Positions 17,987-27,623 of a stretch of DNA of 60,467 bases are shown in pieces. A program made the position numbers and the translations under genes. The DNA comes from Deltaproteobacteria bacterium (GTDB taxonomy: Bacteria > Desulfobacterota > Desulfobaccia > Desulfobaccales > Desulfobaccaceae), in NCBI GenBank assembly GCA_019309545.1, contig JAFDGA010000010.1, positions 1 to 60,467 on the forward strand, in the 5' to 3' direction. Numbering within the stretch: the stretch's first letter is position 1; every line of letters starts with the position of its first letter. Under the pieces are notes generated by a model that saw only the letters and a list, made by a program, of their open reading frames with translations, was not told the origin of the DNA and did not search any database.

Positions 17987-20707
17987 GTGCAAAAGTATCA
18001 TAGCTGCCTTAATACCAGAGCGGTCATAGAATTTTTCCAGGAAAAAGACCCATCGCAAGTGCCGAAGTTATTCGAGGGGCTTGGTCCGGAAATTGACACC
18101 TTGGACAATCCCCTAGAATTTTTAATGGAAATCAATAATTGGGTGTCGAGCGATGTCGTCATCAAAATGTTTGATAATGCCCGGAAGATCACCAACGATG
18201 ATGAAATCTCTTTTAAAATCGGGTTTGAATCAGTAGCGCGCCGAAAGTTGGGTTATGTCCAGCGCATCGTCATGTTCGCCTATAAGAATCCGCGGCGCAC
18301 CCTGAAAAAAGCCCAGGCCATAAATGATAAATTCAATAAAAACAAAGTAATCGAGATCGTCGAAACTAAACGTGACCGAGCCACCATCCGACTCCACTGG
18401 CTGAAACACGTTCCCAGTTCCATAGATTTCTGTCTGTACAACAAAGGAATTTATGCCGGCATTCCCACCATTTGGAATCTGCCTCCGGCTGAAGTAGAGG
18501 AGACCAAGTGTTTTTTCCGGGGGGATGAGTACTGCGAATACCACTTGGTTTGGAAGAGAAAGTCCTTTTTTAAAGAATTGCTGTTATGGATGCTGGTACC
18601 CTGGCGCCTCCTTACTTCTACCATTGAGGAATTGGAGCGCGACAAGGAACTCCTGAAGAAGAAATTTGACGAAGTTCACCGTCTGAACATTCAGCTTAAG
18701 GAAAAAATTGACCATCTTATGTGTCTGCAGGAGACCACCACCGCGGTTCTTTCCGTACTTGATCTGGAAGAACTCCTGCAAGCCACCTTACGGCTGTTGC
18801 TCAACTTCGCCAAACTGGATCGGGCCGGAATTTTTCTTCTTGATGACAAGGGCAGGGTTCTGGAACTCCAATATGCTGTCGGTATCGAAGCCGAACTATT
18901 TAGTAAGCTCCGAGGTTATAAGATTCCCATTTCCAAAGTAGATAACATCATTGCCCGGGTGGCCATGAACGGCATTCCGGTGGTCGTCCACGATGTCGAG
19001 CACAGCAAGCTCAACAAGGCCAACCTGCTGCTCCAACACTTCAAACCCAAGGTATTTATCCTGGCCCCGCTGACGGTGCGCGGCAAAGTTATCGGCGTCA
19101 TTCTGGCTGATCGTCTCGATCCGAAGGCCATCATAACTGAAGCTGATAAAGAATTCGTGGTAAGCTTTGCCAACCAGATTGCCATCGCGTTGGAGAACGC
19201 CATACTTTATAAGAAGTTGTCAATTTCTGAACGCAAGTATAGGGAATTGGTCGAAAATGCGCATGAAGGAATCTGGATCATCGATGAAAACGGGGGCATT
19301 AGATTCGTCAACCGCCGCATGCGGGAGATTTTGGAGCACGCCGATTTAGAAGGGAGAAACATCTCGGAGGTCTTCGCTCAGGATAATACCAAGATTCTGA
19401 TTGAAGCCTTATTTCAAAACCTGAAAGGTAATTCGGTCCAAAAAGAACTGGAATTCGCCGTAAAAGACCGCGGTCAGGTTTCAGTAATTATGAGTTCCGT
19501 CCCCCTGGTAGAAAAAGACCAGTTTCTGGGTGCCTTTGCCATGTTTACCGACATCACCGAAAAGAAGAAGATGGAAAGGCAGCTTTTACAGAAACAGAAA
19601 ATGGAGGCTATCGGTACCCTGGCGGGCGGCATTGCTCATAACTTTAACAATATTTTGATGAACATCATGGGGTTGACCGGCTTAGCGCAGACCGAAGTCG
19701 GTGGTGCGCATCCGGTCCATCAGGAGCTGAAGCATATTGAGCAGGAGGTCAGCAAAGGAGCCGAACTTACCAAACAATTGCTCTCGTATGCGCGGGGTAG
19801 CCAATTTGAGCCCAAGCCCACCGATATCAATACCATAATCAACAACGCCGCTGACCTGTTCTGCCGCACCCGAAAGGATATCTGTATAGTAAAAAACCTG
19901 ACTCCGCAGTTACCTCCGGTAGAAGTAGACGAGGGACAGATCGAACAGGTCTTGATGAACCTGTTTGTCAACGCCTGGCAGGCGATGTTCGAGCAAGGAG
20001 AACTGGGGTTAGCAACTGAAGAAGTTTACCTGGGGGAACGTTATTGCAAAATACATGGCCAACAGCCGGGACATTACGTGCATATTGCTCTCCGTGATTC
20101 CGGTGAGGGGATGGATGCCGAGACAAAGGCCAGAATTTTTGAACCATTTTTTACCACCAGAGAGGTCGGTCAAGGAGCGGGTCTGGGGCTGGCCACCAGT
20201 TACGCCATCGTCAAAAATCATAAAGGCATCATCGAAGTAGAAAGCGAAAAAGGTAAAGGCACCACCTTCCATATCTATCTCCCGGTCACCAAAAAGCCCA
20301 TTGTTACCGAGGAAGTTGCACATCTTCAATATGTCAAAGGAACTGGTACCATTCTTTTGGTGGATGATGAGGAGATGATCAGGACGGTAGGCACCAAGAT
20401 CCTGGAACGACTGGGTTATAAAATTTTACCGGCTGAAAGCGGTCAGCGGGCGATCTCAATATACCGCGACGGAAAAGACGAGATCGATCTGGTCATCCTG
20501 GACATGATCATGCCAGGTATGGGAGGCCGGGAGACCTATAAGATGCTGAAGCAGATTAATCCTGGGGTTAAGGTCTTAATTTCCAGTGGTTACGGCCTTG
20601 AAGAAGAAGGGCCGATGATCGAAGATGACAACCTGGACTTTATTCAAAAGCCCTACCGGATAGAGGCCCTGTCGCAAAAGATCGCCGATATGTTGAATAT
20701 GAATTAA
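17987..20707 (+). CDS. Hybrid sensor histidine kinase with V4R-like, GAF, PAS and receiver domains
   Basis: A cytoplasmic hybrid kinase of 906 residues with no clear membrane segment. Residues 1-195 resemble a V4R/XylR-N-type sensor and end in CFFRGDEYCEYH. A short coiled coil follows, then a GAF domain (about 245-395), a PAS domain (about 415-530, YRELVENAHEGIWIIDENG), a HisKA H-box with the phosphorylated His near 550 (GGIAHNFNNIL), an ATPase domain with GLGLATSYAIV, and a receiver domain with the phospho-accepting Asp near 838 (LVILDMIMPGMGG). The GTG at 17987 is chosen because GAGGA lies six bases upstream. An AT-rich region with TATAAT at 17915-17920 may be its promoter. No separate response regulator lies nearby. 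Confidence 0.92.
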   Translation: MQKYHSCLNTRAVIEFFQEKDPSQVPKLFEGLGPEIDTLDNPLEFLMEINNWVSSDVVIKMFDNARKITNDDEISFKIGFESVARRKLGYVQRIVMFAYKNPRRTLKKAQAINDKFNKNKVIEIVETKRDRATIRLHWLKHVPSSIDFCLYNKGIYAGIPTIWNLPPAEVEETKCFFRGDEYCEYHLVWKRKSFFKELLLWMLVPWRLLTSTIEELERDKELLKKKFDEVHRLNIQLKEKIDHLMCLQETTTAVLSVLDLEELLQATLRLLLNFAKLDRAGIFLLDDKGRVLELQYAVGIEAELFSKLRGYKIPISKVDNIIARVAMNGIPVVVHDVEHSKLNKANLLLQHFKPKVFILAPLTVRGKVIGVILADRLDPKAIITEADKEFVVSFANQIAIALENAILYKKLSISERKYRELVENAHEGIWIIDENGGIRFVNRRMREILEHADLEGRNISEVFAQDNTKILIEALFQNLKGNSVQKELEFAVKDRGQVSVIMSSVPLVEKDQFLGAFAMFTDITEKKKMERQLLQKQKMEAIGTLAGGIAHNFNNILMNIMGLTGLAQTEVGGAHPVHQELKHIEQEVSKGAELTKQLLSYARGSQFEPKPTDINTIINNAADLFCRTRKDICIVKNLTPQLPPVEVDEGQIEQVLMNLFVNAWQAMFEQGELGLATEEVYLGERYCKIHGQQPGHYVHIALRDSGEGMDAETKARIFEPFFTTREVGQGAGLGLATSYAIVKNHKGIIEVESEKGKGTTFHIYLPVTKKPIVTEEVAHLQYVKGTGTILLVDDEEMIRTVGTKILERLGYKILPAESGQRAISIYRDGKDEIDLVILDMIMPGMGGRETYKMLKQINPGVKVLISSGYGLEEEGPMIEDDNLDFIQKPYRIEALSQKIADMLNMN

Positions 20708-20709
20708 TT

Positions 20710-20725
20710 CAGCCCCTTGGGGCTG
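20710..20725 (+). terminator. Hairpin after the histidine kinase
   Basis: A perfect 7-bp stem (CAGCCCC/GGGGCTG) with a TT loop starts three bases after the kinase stop. It has no T-run, so it is a weak or non-canonical terminator at best. Confidence 0.35.
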
Positions 20726-20828
20726 GCGCCGTCTGGAGCAATAATTTTCCTGGCTTTTTCCATAAATATGTATAGGTGATTATATCGAACCCAATTTGAT
20801 CTGACTGACCAAGAAAGGGAGTTCGCGC

Positions 20829-22085
20829 ATGCCTCGGATTGGCTTGGTCTTAATTGCGGTTATGTTTTTCTGGTTCGTTTCTAATCCCTCCGCCTACGGG
20901 GCTGGTTTTGCTCTGGTCCAGCAAGGCACTGCGGCTATGGCCCAGGGCAATGCCTTCGTCGCCGAAGCCAATGACGCCTCGGCCATCTTTTACAATCCCG
21001 CCGGTCTCAACCAGCTTAAACGGCCCCAAATCTATTTGGGTACCATTTTTAACTACCCTGACCGAGAATTTCATGGGCCTGACGGCCAATTTGCGCAGAC
21101 CAACCACCGACTGTTCCATGCTGGGACTGCGTATGTGGCTATTCCTTTCACCGACCGTGTGGCGGCCGGCGTCGGCTTTTTTGCCCCTTTTGGCCTGGGC
21201 ACCCCATGGCCCCCGGAGTGGACCGGCCGCTACCTGACCACCTTTTCCGAGCTCAAAACCTATAACCTGAATCCGGTGATCTCGGTTAAGCCCATCGAAT
21301 CGTTATCGGTGGCGATGGGTTTCAATGTGTTGTGGTCCTCGGTAAAACTCAAGCGCAAAGTCCAACTGCCTTTTCCCCTTCCAGACGCGGAGACGACCCT
21401 TGATGGCGACGGCACCGGATATGGCTATAATCTGGGGGTGCTTTACGAACCGGTGACCGGATTAAAACTGGGAGTGGCCTATCGCAGCGAAATTTCTCTG
21501 AGATACAAAGGCCAGCTCAAGACCACCTTGCCGGCCTTCATACCGGCTGTACCCGATATTCCTGGGTCCGCCAATCTTACCTTTCCGCCTTCCGTTACCG
21601 CGGGGATCTCGTTCAGCCGGTTTAAGCCTTTCAGCTTTGAATTTGACGCTACCTGGACCGGCTGGTCCACATACGATCAATTGGAAATCAGGCTAAACCG
21701 TCCCACCGTGGTCAATGGAGTTCTGACTGACCGGGTGGTGGTGCCCAAGAACTGGAAAGATGTTTGGGCCTTCCGCTTCGGGGCCAATTATGAACTCAAA
21801 AACGGCATGAAGCTTCGGGTCGGCTATATCTATGATCTCAACCCGGTGCCGGATGACACCTTAGATCCTCAGGTTCCGGATGCCGACCGCCATATTTTTA
21901 CAGTGGGGGGCGATCTCAAGATCAAACAATTTACCCTGGGCATCGCGTATAACTATCTCCTGTTCGAAAGCCGAAACAAAAACAATAACTTAACCTTAAA
22001 CGGCGTGCCCTTACCTGTACAGGCCAATGGCCGCTACGAAAGTCAGGTCCATTCCTTGGGCCTGAGCATGGCCTACCAATTTTAG
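20829..22085 (+). CDS. OmpP1/FadL-family outer-membrane protein
   Basis: A 418-residue outer-membrane barrel of the FadL family, which carries hydrophobic compounds such as fatty acids or aromatics across the outer membrane. A signal peptide ends near SAYG. The mature N-terminus GAGFALVQQGTAAMAQGNAFVAE, split by NDASAIFYNPAGL, is the family hallmark and forms the hatch. The C-terminus ends in AYQF, with a final Phe for barrel insertion. GGGAG precedes the ATG. It is not close to the acyl-CoA synthetase gene, so a shared role in fatty acid uptake is only a guess. Confidence 0.93.
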   Translation: MPRIGLVLIAVMFFWFVSNPSAYGAGFALVQQGTAAMAQGNAFVAEANDASAIFYNPAGLNQLKRPQIYLGTIFNYPDREFHGPDGQFAQTNHRLFHAGTAYVAIPFTDRVAAGVGFFAPFGLGTPWPPEWTGRYLTTFSELKTYNLNPVISVKPIESLSVAMGFNVLWSSVKLKRKVQLPFPLPDAETTLDGDGTGYGYNLGVLYEPVTGLKLGVAYRSEISLRYKGQLKTTLPAFIPAVPDIPGSANLTFPPSVTAGISFSRFKPFSFEFDATWTGWSTYDQLEIRLNRPTVVNGVLTDRVVVPKNWKDVWAFRFGANYELKNGMKLRVGYIYDLNPVPDDTLDPQVPDADRHIFTVGGDLKIKQFTLGIAYNYLLFESRNKNNNLTLNGVPLPVQANGRYESQVHSLGLSMAYQF

Positions 22086-22160
22086 ACTCGCTGGCTGGAA
22101 ATGGTTAGTTCTGCCGTTATCCCGGCCTAGAAAAAGATACTGGCTTGCGAAAACAAAGGC

Positions 22161-22625
22161 CTAGGAAATTATTTCCGGGACAAGCATCCATTCCACCGCC
22201 CAGTGGCCGACTTCCGTACGCCTCAGACAGACCACGCCGCCCATTTTGAAATTAATCACACTTTTTTCCTGGTCCCCGGTAAGCAGCAAAGCGGCCAACT
22301 TAGCCAGATGAGGAAGGTGACCCACCAGCATAATATCCGCATCCATTTCCGCCAGGCGACCCGCCCAACTCCCTGGGTCGTCCAGGGGTGCCAACCCGGT
22401 GGTTGGAGAGATCTCTTTGGGCGGCTTTAAAGCTGCCGCCAGAATTTTCGCAGTGCTTAAGGCTCTGGTCTTACCGCTATGAAATATCTGACTTACCGCA
22501 GGATGAAACTTTTCCAGCTGATCTGCCACTTTTTTAATGTCTTCGAGGCCTTTTTCGGTTAGATCACGGGCCGGATCTTCATCTTTACTCTTGGCCTCGG
22601 CATGCTGCACCAGATAAACAACCAT
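22161..22625 (-). CDS. sixA: Phosphohistidine phosphatase SixA-like
   Basis: A histidine phosphatase of the SixA type, 154 residues. These enzymes remove phosphate from phosphohistidine in signalling or transport proteins. The motif reads LVQHAEAK, so the Arg of the classical RHG is replaced by Gln; DLTEKGLEDIKKVA and LVGHLPHLAKL (second catalytic His) are present. The ATG at 22625 has GAGGAGGG just upstream and defines the start; longer frames lack one. Whether the Gln for Arg change lowers activity is unclear. Confidence 0.88.
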   Translation of the reverse strand: MVVYLVQHAEAKSKDEDPARDLTEKGLEDIKKVADQLEKFHPAVSQIFHSGKTRALSTAKILAAALKPPKEISPTTGLAPLDDPGSWAGRLAEMDADIMLVGHLPHLAKLAALLLTGDQEKSVINFKMGGVVCLRRTEVGHWAVEWMLVPEIIS

Positions 22626-23412
22626 GGCATTCCCTCCTCTATAACTCTTGCCGTTGAATGGACACCGGTTATCTAAAAACAATATTGGAATTATATTCAA
22701 CTTAATAACATTTTGTAAGAAGGACCAGTTATTTAAATTTATTATTTTACCCTGGAGCTCGCCATGGACGCGAAATAGTATTGTGATGGCATGCAATCTA
22801 AGCTAAGCTGTTTAAAAGCGCGGGCCTATGAGATCATGCGAGCCCTAGAAAAGATGCCGCTGCCACTTTGATCAATGAGGACGGCAAAATTATCCATTCG
22901 CGGTATAAAATCAGCCCTAAGGAAACGGTTCCCCGAGCGACCCAGGCCTTGGCCGGGGGAAGTTAATTTTAAAAGCTAAGTTTACTTTTGTCATTTTTAA
23001 AACCATCGTCAGTAGGGGACGGAGAAGCTTCGCCCCTTAACCGTCTGATCCCCCTGGTAGTCGATATTTTTAATTATTACGGCGAGCATTTTAAAGGTTA
23101 AATTGATGACCTGGGTAATAACGGGCAACATGGCCGTTCTTCTCGAAAAACAGATTTTCCCCTCCCGCCAAGCCCATAACTTTTCTGATCTTAAAACCCC
23201 TAAGCTTTACCCCCAGATCTCTTCTATCGAACTGAAAGCCCCCAGACTTAACCAACATTAAGGCATTGAATATATTAAATTAATTTATAAGTATGGGTGG
23301 TACGGCTATTGCTCTTTGGTTATATCAAAGATCAATGGCCTTAAGTAAAATGGATGTTGTGCCTTAGAACCGAACTGGTGATCAGGCAAGGCCGATGGGA
23401 GGGAGATACCAA
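22626..23412. other. Non-coding region between sixA and a small membrane ORF
   Basis: No intact gene is seen. A plus-strand frame at about 22835-22966 reads like the C-terminal end of a protein (INEDGKIIHSRYKISPKE, then a stop) but lacks a start and cannot be named. The rest is AT-rich, with no clear repeat or promoter. Confidence 0.4.
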
Positions 23413-23631
23413 ATGCAATTAGATATTCTAGGTTTAGCAATCAGCGGTTTTTTGGCGGTGTTTTCCGCCCTCTTGGTAACCTCGGTGACCTGGCCGCTTA
23501 TCTGCCTCCCCGTGGAGCTCATCGCCAGAGTCCGATATGGCGTACACCCAAGATCTGCCTGGTTGAATATTTACCTTGGCGCGGCTCCTAGACCTGACCC
23601 CGTGGTGTCCTCTACTACCGACCAACTGTAG
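23413..23631 (+). CDS. Possible small membrane protein
   Basis: A 72-residue frame with a long hydrophobic stretch (about residues 4-38) and a basic, proline-containing tail. A GGGAGG-type ribosome site lies seven bases before the ATG at 23413, which is the main argument for it. I recognise no family. It is convergent with the EamA-type transporter. Confidence 0.35.
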   Translation: MQLDILGLAISGFLAVFSALLVTSVTWPLICLPVELIARVRYGVHPRSAWLNIYLGAAPRPDPVVSSTTDQL

Positions 23632-23703
23632 CCTTCTTTAAGACCAGGGGTCAGGTGGTGAACGCCTTTTTGAGCTTAAAAGGTATGGTTCCGGTGGGCC
23701 AGA

Positions 23704-24084
23704 CTAATAGCCGCTCTTAGTGACCAGGGCTACGCCCATACAGATCAGAACGGTACCTGCCCAACGGATCGGGGTGACGGTCTCTTCCAGCAGGTATTGG
23801 GCCAGAAAGGCCGTAAGCACATAACTTAGGGCAGTCAGAGGCAAGGCAAAACTTAGGTCAGACCAGGAAAGCACCGCCAACCAGAGAAAGAAAAAAACCG
23901 CCAGACACAGGATCCCCAAAATTATGGTGGGGTGGCTAAAGATCTGAACCCCCAGCTTCAACAGGGCGTGGGGTTGATAGGAGGACACCGCGCCGATCTG
24001 TTTCATGCCATGTGATAGTAGCACATCACCTATCGACACCGAGATAACCGCGATGATCAGGGTAAGTAAGGTCTTAGTCATCAT
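23704..24084 (-). CDS. Small EamA/SMR-like membrane transporter (ArnE-like)
   Basis: A 127-residue inner-membrane protein with four hydrophobic segments, the size of one EamA repeat or an SMR subunit. LSFALPLTALSYVLTAFLAQYLLEE is the typical SMR/EamA third-to-fourth segment; such proteins usually work as dimers. ArnE-like members flip lipid-linked sugars. GGAG lies upstream of two adjacent ATG codons (24084 and 24081). The start is 13 bases after the hpnK stop, so it belongs to the hpnJ-hpnK unit. Moving a modified hopanoid across the membrane is a possible role, inferred only from position. Confidence 0.75.
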   Translation of the reverse strand: MMTKTLLTLIIAVISVSIGDVLLSHGMKQIGAVSSYQPHALLKLGVQIFSHPTIILGILCLAVFFFLWLAVLSWSDLSFALPLTALSYVLTAFLAQYLLEETVTPIRWAGTVLICMGVALVTKSGY

Positions 24085-24097
24085 GCCTGGTTCTCCT

Positions 24098-24976
24098 TTA
24101 GAAATGTTGGTAATTGGTGAGTTCCAAACCATTTTCCACCAGGGCCTGTCTGATCCGGGGACTGAGCAGGGCGGCCAACTCGTCCTGGTGACGATAACTC
24201 GGCATCCACCGCCGTAATTCCTTATCGCTCCAAAGAGCGGGATGAGAATAGATCTCGGTTACACCGGCCCGCAATTGGGGCAGCAGCCTCAGGAGATAAT
24301 CTTCATCCATCTGGCCGTCGTTTAGCAGGCCAAAAAGATGATCATTGACTTTAAAGCCACTGTTGCGGGCGGTCCTTTGAACCCGGCGGGCCAGCCAGAT
24401 AAAGATTAAGGCATGGGCAATCTTATGAGCGGGCCGTTGCCGATTTAGTGCCAGGGTAATTCGAAGATTTTCATGAGTCAGGCGTACCCCAGGAATATTA
24501 TATTCCTGGGCCAACTCCTGGACCATGGGCCATACCCTGGGATGTAGGTGGATATTGAGATGACCGTTAATAAACCAGGGGGTCAGCCCAGTACTCAGAA
24601 ATGCTTCAATCTGGGCTGCCAATTCCCGGCGAATTTCGTTCTGCAGTCGGAGGGAGAAAAAGAAACGCAGACCAGCCCCAACCGGATCTGTGCGGAAATT
24701 GCCCGCTTGATCGGCCAAATGTGGTATGAAGCGGGGGGGCAGGACAGCATGGCCTTGGATCAGGGTCAGATGGAGGCCCAAACATAGATCGGGGAGTTCC
24801 CGGCCTAGCGCCACCGCCTCCGAACAGGCGGGAGCACCCACCATCAGACTGGCACAGCTCAGGACTCCCTTTCGGTGAGCCAGAGCAATCGCCTGATTTA
24901 GCGCCGACGACAGGCCAAAATCGTCGCCAGTGATGATGACCGCCCGCCTGGGCCAGGGAATAGTATTTGCGGTCAT
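24098..24976 (-). CDS. hpnK: Hopanoid biosynthesis-associated deacetylase HpnK
   Basis: A YdjC/ChbG-fold carbohydrate deacetylase of 292 residues. It shows the HpnK pattern: VIITGDDFGLSSALNQAI (metal Asp pair) near the N-terminus, SLMVGAPACSEAVALGRELPDL and LGLHLTLIQGHAVLPP, then HLNIHLHPRVWP with the metal histidines. In hopanoid producers HpnK removes the acetyl group from the glucosamine that HpnI adds to bacteriohopanetetrol, before HpnJ acts. The ATG at 24976 shares one base with the stop of the upstream radical SAM gene; a start at 25009 is less likely. The gene for HpnI is not in this window. Confidence 0.82.
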   Translation of the reverse strand: MTANTIPWPRRAVIITGDDFGLSSALNQAIALAHRKGVLSCASLMVGAPACSEAVALGRELPDLCLGLHLTLIQGHAVLPPRFIPHLADQAGNFRTDPVGAGLRFFFSLRLQNEIRRELAAQIEAFLSTGLTPWFINGHLNIHLHPRVWPMVQELAQEYNIPGVRLTHENLRITLALNRQRPAHKIAHALIFIWLARRVQRTARNSGFKVNDHLFGLLNDGQMDEDYLLRLLPQLRAGVTEIYSHPALWSDKELRRWMPSYRHQDELAALLSPRIRQALVENGLELTNYQHF

Positions 24977-26049
24977 CAATCCCTTATCCAATGCAGACCT
25001 TCCAGCCAAGAGGCCAGAGAAAGAAAGTTAAGGGGATGAAACAGATGCCCTAGCGCTTTGCGGAGTTGGCCCTGACCTAAGGCAGTAAAGGCATCGGCCA
25101 GGGAGACGGCCGCATATTGATATACGCTGGGGTCTCGGTAACAATCAATCATGCAGGCCTGACAATCATCTCTGATCCGGGGCAGAGAGAGGAAATCTTC
25201 CAAGGCCCCCAACGGCGTCTTTAAATAATGACAGCGGTAAACCCTAAGCTCCCAATCCAGGAAAAAATATTTGTACCCGGCCAGACAGGGAAAGCGTGAC
25301 CGGTGGTTGGTCAGTTGGCGCTGCAGTTCTATCAATGATCGCCGGGGATTAAGGATTTGTAAATGGTTCTGGGACTTTAAGTCCTTTATCTGCTCGAACC
25401 AGCTATATAGTTCGGCCGGTGAAAACTTTACCAAATCATGATCGGCACAGCCCAGATAAGAGGAATGGACCCGGGTCAAAGGATAAGAAAAGGTAACCAG
25501 GCGGAACCCTAGCTCGGCTAAAAACTTGGGGAGGGCTGGCAGATCCGTAAGCAGGCGGCTAATGGTTACTGAGGCGATGGGTTTAATTCCCCGCTGCTTG
25601 ATTTCCGGCACCATCGCCCTAATATGGTCAGCGAGGCCGGGCAAACCCCGGTGTTCATCATGAAGTCGGGAAGAGGCAGCATCAATGGAGATAATCAAGC
25701 TGTCCAGACCAGCCTCTTGAAACTCGGATAGTTTAGCAGAACTGAGCAAGGCCCCATTGGTACACAGCAAGGTGGTGATGTCTAGATCCCGGGCCTGGGC
25801 CAGAAGGTCCGTCAGGGGAGAATAAAGCAACGGTTCCCCGCCGGTAAAAACAATATATTTTATCCCGCCCTGGGCCAGGAGCGGCAACCCTTGACGGAGA
25901 CGGGCTGGGTCGGCCATAATCCAATCTTCGGGCTTGAGTCGGTGAAAATTGCAAAACGTACACCGGGCATTACAGGCATTGGTAACGGCAATCTGGCAGA
26001 ATCCAGGGCCTCCTTGAAAAAGGAGGCTGAAAAATTCTTTGCGAGTCAT
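24976..26049 (-). CDS. Radical SAM enzyme between hpnJ and hpnK
   Basis: A 357-residue radical SAM protein. The [4Fe-4S] motif is CNARCTFC with cysteines at 26, 30 and 33, followed by YIVFTGGEPLL and LIISIDAAS as in the standard barrel. The C-terminal part has extra cysteines (YRCHYLKT, then CQACMIDC), like a SPASM/twitch auxiliary cluster. It differs from HpnH in its motif region. It overlaps hpnJ by four bases and hpnK by one, so all three are translated together. A role in modifying the hopanoid side chain is inferred from this position; the reaction is unknown. Confidence 0.8.
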   Translation of the reverse strand: MTRKEFFSLLFQGGPGFCQIAVTNACNARCTFCNFHRLKPEDWIMADPARLRQGLPLLAQGGIKYIVFTGGEPLLYSPLTDLLAQARDLDITTLLCTNGALLSSAKLSEFQEAGLDSLIISIDAASSRLHDEHRGLPGLADHIRAMVPEIKQRGIKPIASVTISRLLTDLPALPKFLAELGFRLVTFSYPLTRVHSSYLGCADHDLVKFSPAELYSWFEQIKDLKSQNHLQILNPRRSLIELQRQLTNHRSRFPCLAGYKYFFLDWELRVYRCHYLKTPLGALEDFLSLPRIRDDCQACMIDCYRDPSVYQYAAVSLADAFTALGQGQLRKALGHLFHPLNFLSLASWLEGLHWIRD

Positions 26050-27506
26050 GGAATTGAAGACTTGAGGGATTCCTCTGTTCCGCTATGGGAGGGTTGGTTC
26101 CGCCGGAAAAGAAAGCCAAAAAATTCTTTTCCTTCTTTAAGAAGGCGGCGGCGTTCGTCTGCATCCAGCAGCATAGTTTTCGCGGTCCGGGCCATATAAC
26201 CGGGGCGAAAATAGAACTTGCGATAAAAACGGGGGACTGCCTGGAAAATTTCCTCGGCCTTGAGTTCGGGATATTCCACCACACATTGCTGATAACCGGT
26301 GTCGCCATCGACCAAGAACTCGGAGCGGAAATAACTCTGAGTAATGCAGAGATCATAAAAGGCCGTTCCGGGATAGGGGGTAGCCAGCGATACCTGGATG
26401 GTATCTGGATCCAGGTCACAGGCAAAGCGGATCGATTCCTCAATGGTGGCTGGGGTTTCTCCTGGTAAACCAACAATAAAAGTGCCATGGATCTGGATAC
26501 CCAATTCCTTGCACCAGCGAGTAAAACGTCGGGCCTGATCCAGGGTGGCCCCTTTGCGGATGTTTTTTAAGATCTGCTCATTACCGGTTTCATACCCCAC
26601 TACCAGTAAGCGCAAGCCGCCCTCTTTCATGGCTTTTAAAGACTTATAATCGGTGTTGACCCGGGCGGTGGCGGACCAGGTGAACTGTAAAGGGCGAAAT
26701 TCCCGACTGAGCTGTCGGACCCGCTCCGGGTTGGCGGTAAAGGTGTCATCGTCAAAAAAGATTTCCGCGGCCTGAGGAAACAGCTCTAGGCTGCGACGCA
26801 CCTCGTTGACCACGTCAGCTACACTGCGCACCCGATAGCGGTGACCGGACAAGGTTTGCGGCCATAGACAATAGATACAGTGGTGGGGACAGCCCCGGCC
26901 AGAATAGATGGAAATATAGGGGTCCCGGAGATAGGGTATGTGGTAGAGATTAATGTCCAGATCACGATGGTAGATTTCGGTAACCCAGGGCAGGGCATCT
27001 AAATCCTCTATCCAGGGACGGTCCGGGTTATGGTAAATTTTCCCATTTTTCCGGTAGCTTAAGCCTAAAATCTTTTCCCACCGCCGCCCCTCCGCCAGTT
27101 CCAGGACGGTATAATCAAACTCACGGCGGGCCACAAAGTCCAGAGCCGGGCTGGCGTCTAAAGCTTGGTCAGGCAATACCGTTACCTGAGGGCCTACCAT
27201 CCCCACCGTTAAGTTTGGATAACTTGCCTTTAACGCCTCTACCGTCTTGATATCGTGGGTTAGAGACGCGGAAGAAGTGAAAATCACTACCAGTTCATAA
27301 TCAGCAGCCTGTTTGACCACCTCCGCCACCCTTAAGTTCAAGGGTGGAGCATCCAGTACCCGGCTCTCGGTAATCAATCCCGCCGGGTAACAGAGCCAGG
27401 TAGGATACCAGAAGGAAGTTACTTCCCGCGTAGCCTGATAACGAGACCCGGCACCGCCATCAAAATCTTTGAAACAGGGAGGACTGAGTAAGAGGGTGCG
27501 TTTCAT
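26046..27506 (-). CDS. hpnJ: Hopanoid biosynthesis-associated radical SAM protein HpnJ
   Basis: A B12-binding-domain radical SAM protein of 486 residues. The N-terminus SPPCFKDFDGGAGSRYQA and TSFWYPTWLCYPAGLI are characteristic of HpnJ. A cobalamin-binding-like domain covers about residues 45-170; the radical SAM motif GCPHHCIYC has cysteines at 206, 210 and 213. FFDDDTFTAN and FIVGLPGETPATIEESI are typical of the family. In the known pathway HpnJ contracts the glucosamine ring to make the cyclitol ether of bacteriohopanetetrol. It is the first gene of the tight hpnJ-radical SAM-hpnK-EamA unit. Confidence 0.87.
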   Translation of the reverse strand: MKRTLLLSPPCFKDFDGGAGSRYQATREVTSFWYPTWLCYPAGLITESRVLDAPPLNLRVAEVVKQAADYELVVIFTSSASLTHDIKTVEALKASYPNLTVGMVGPQVTVLPDQALDASPALDFVARREFDYTVLELAEGRRWEKILGLSYRKNGKIYHNPDRPWIEDLDALPWVTEIYHRDLDINLYHIPYLRDPYISIYSGRGCPHHCIYCLWPQTLSGHRYRVRSVADVVNEVRRSLELFPQAAEIFFDDDTFTANPERVRQLSREFRPLQFTWSATARVNTDYKSLKAMKEGGLRLLVVGYETGNEQILKNIRKGATLDQARRFTRWCKELGIQIHGTFIVGLPGETPATIEESIRFACDLDPDTIQVSLATPYPGTAFYDLCITQSYFRSEFLVDGDTGYQQCVVEYPELKAEEIFQAVPRFYRKFYFRPGYMARTAKTMLLDADERRRLLKEGKEFFGFLFRRNQPSHSGTEESLKSSIP

Positions 27507-27623
27507 GAAATGCCTTTCGCTGAATTTTAAGGGTAGTCTAAATTTCCAATTAAATCATGAACTAGTCGATTCTCTCGAGGCCAACACCAGGCTCAACGCC
27601 TTAAAAACGAAAAATTACCATAA

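Noticed and set aside
22835-22966. C-terminal-like protein fragment
   Set aside because: Fewer than 45 codons without a start, and not assignable to any family.
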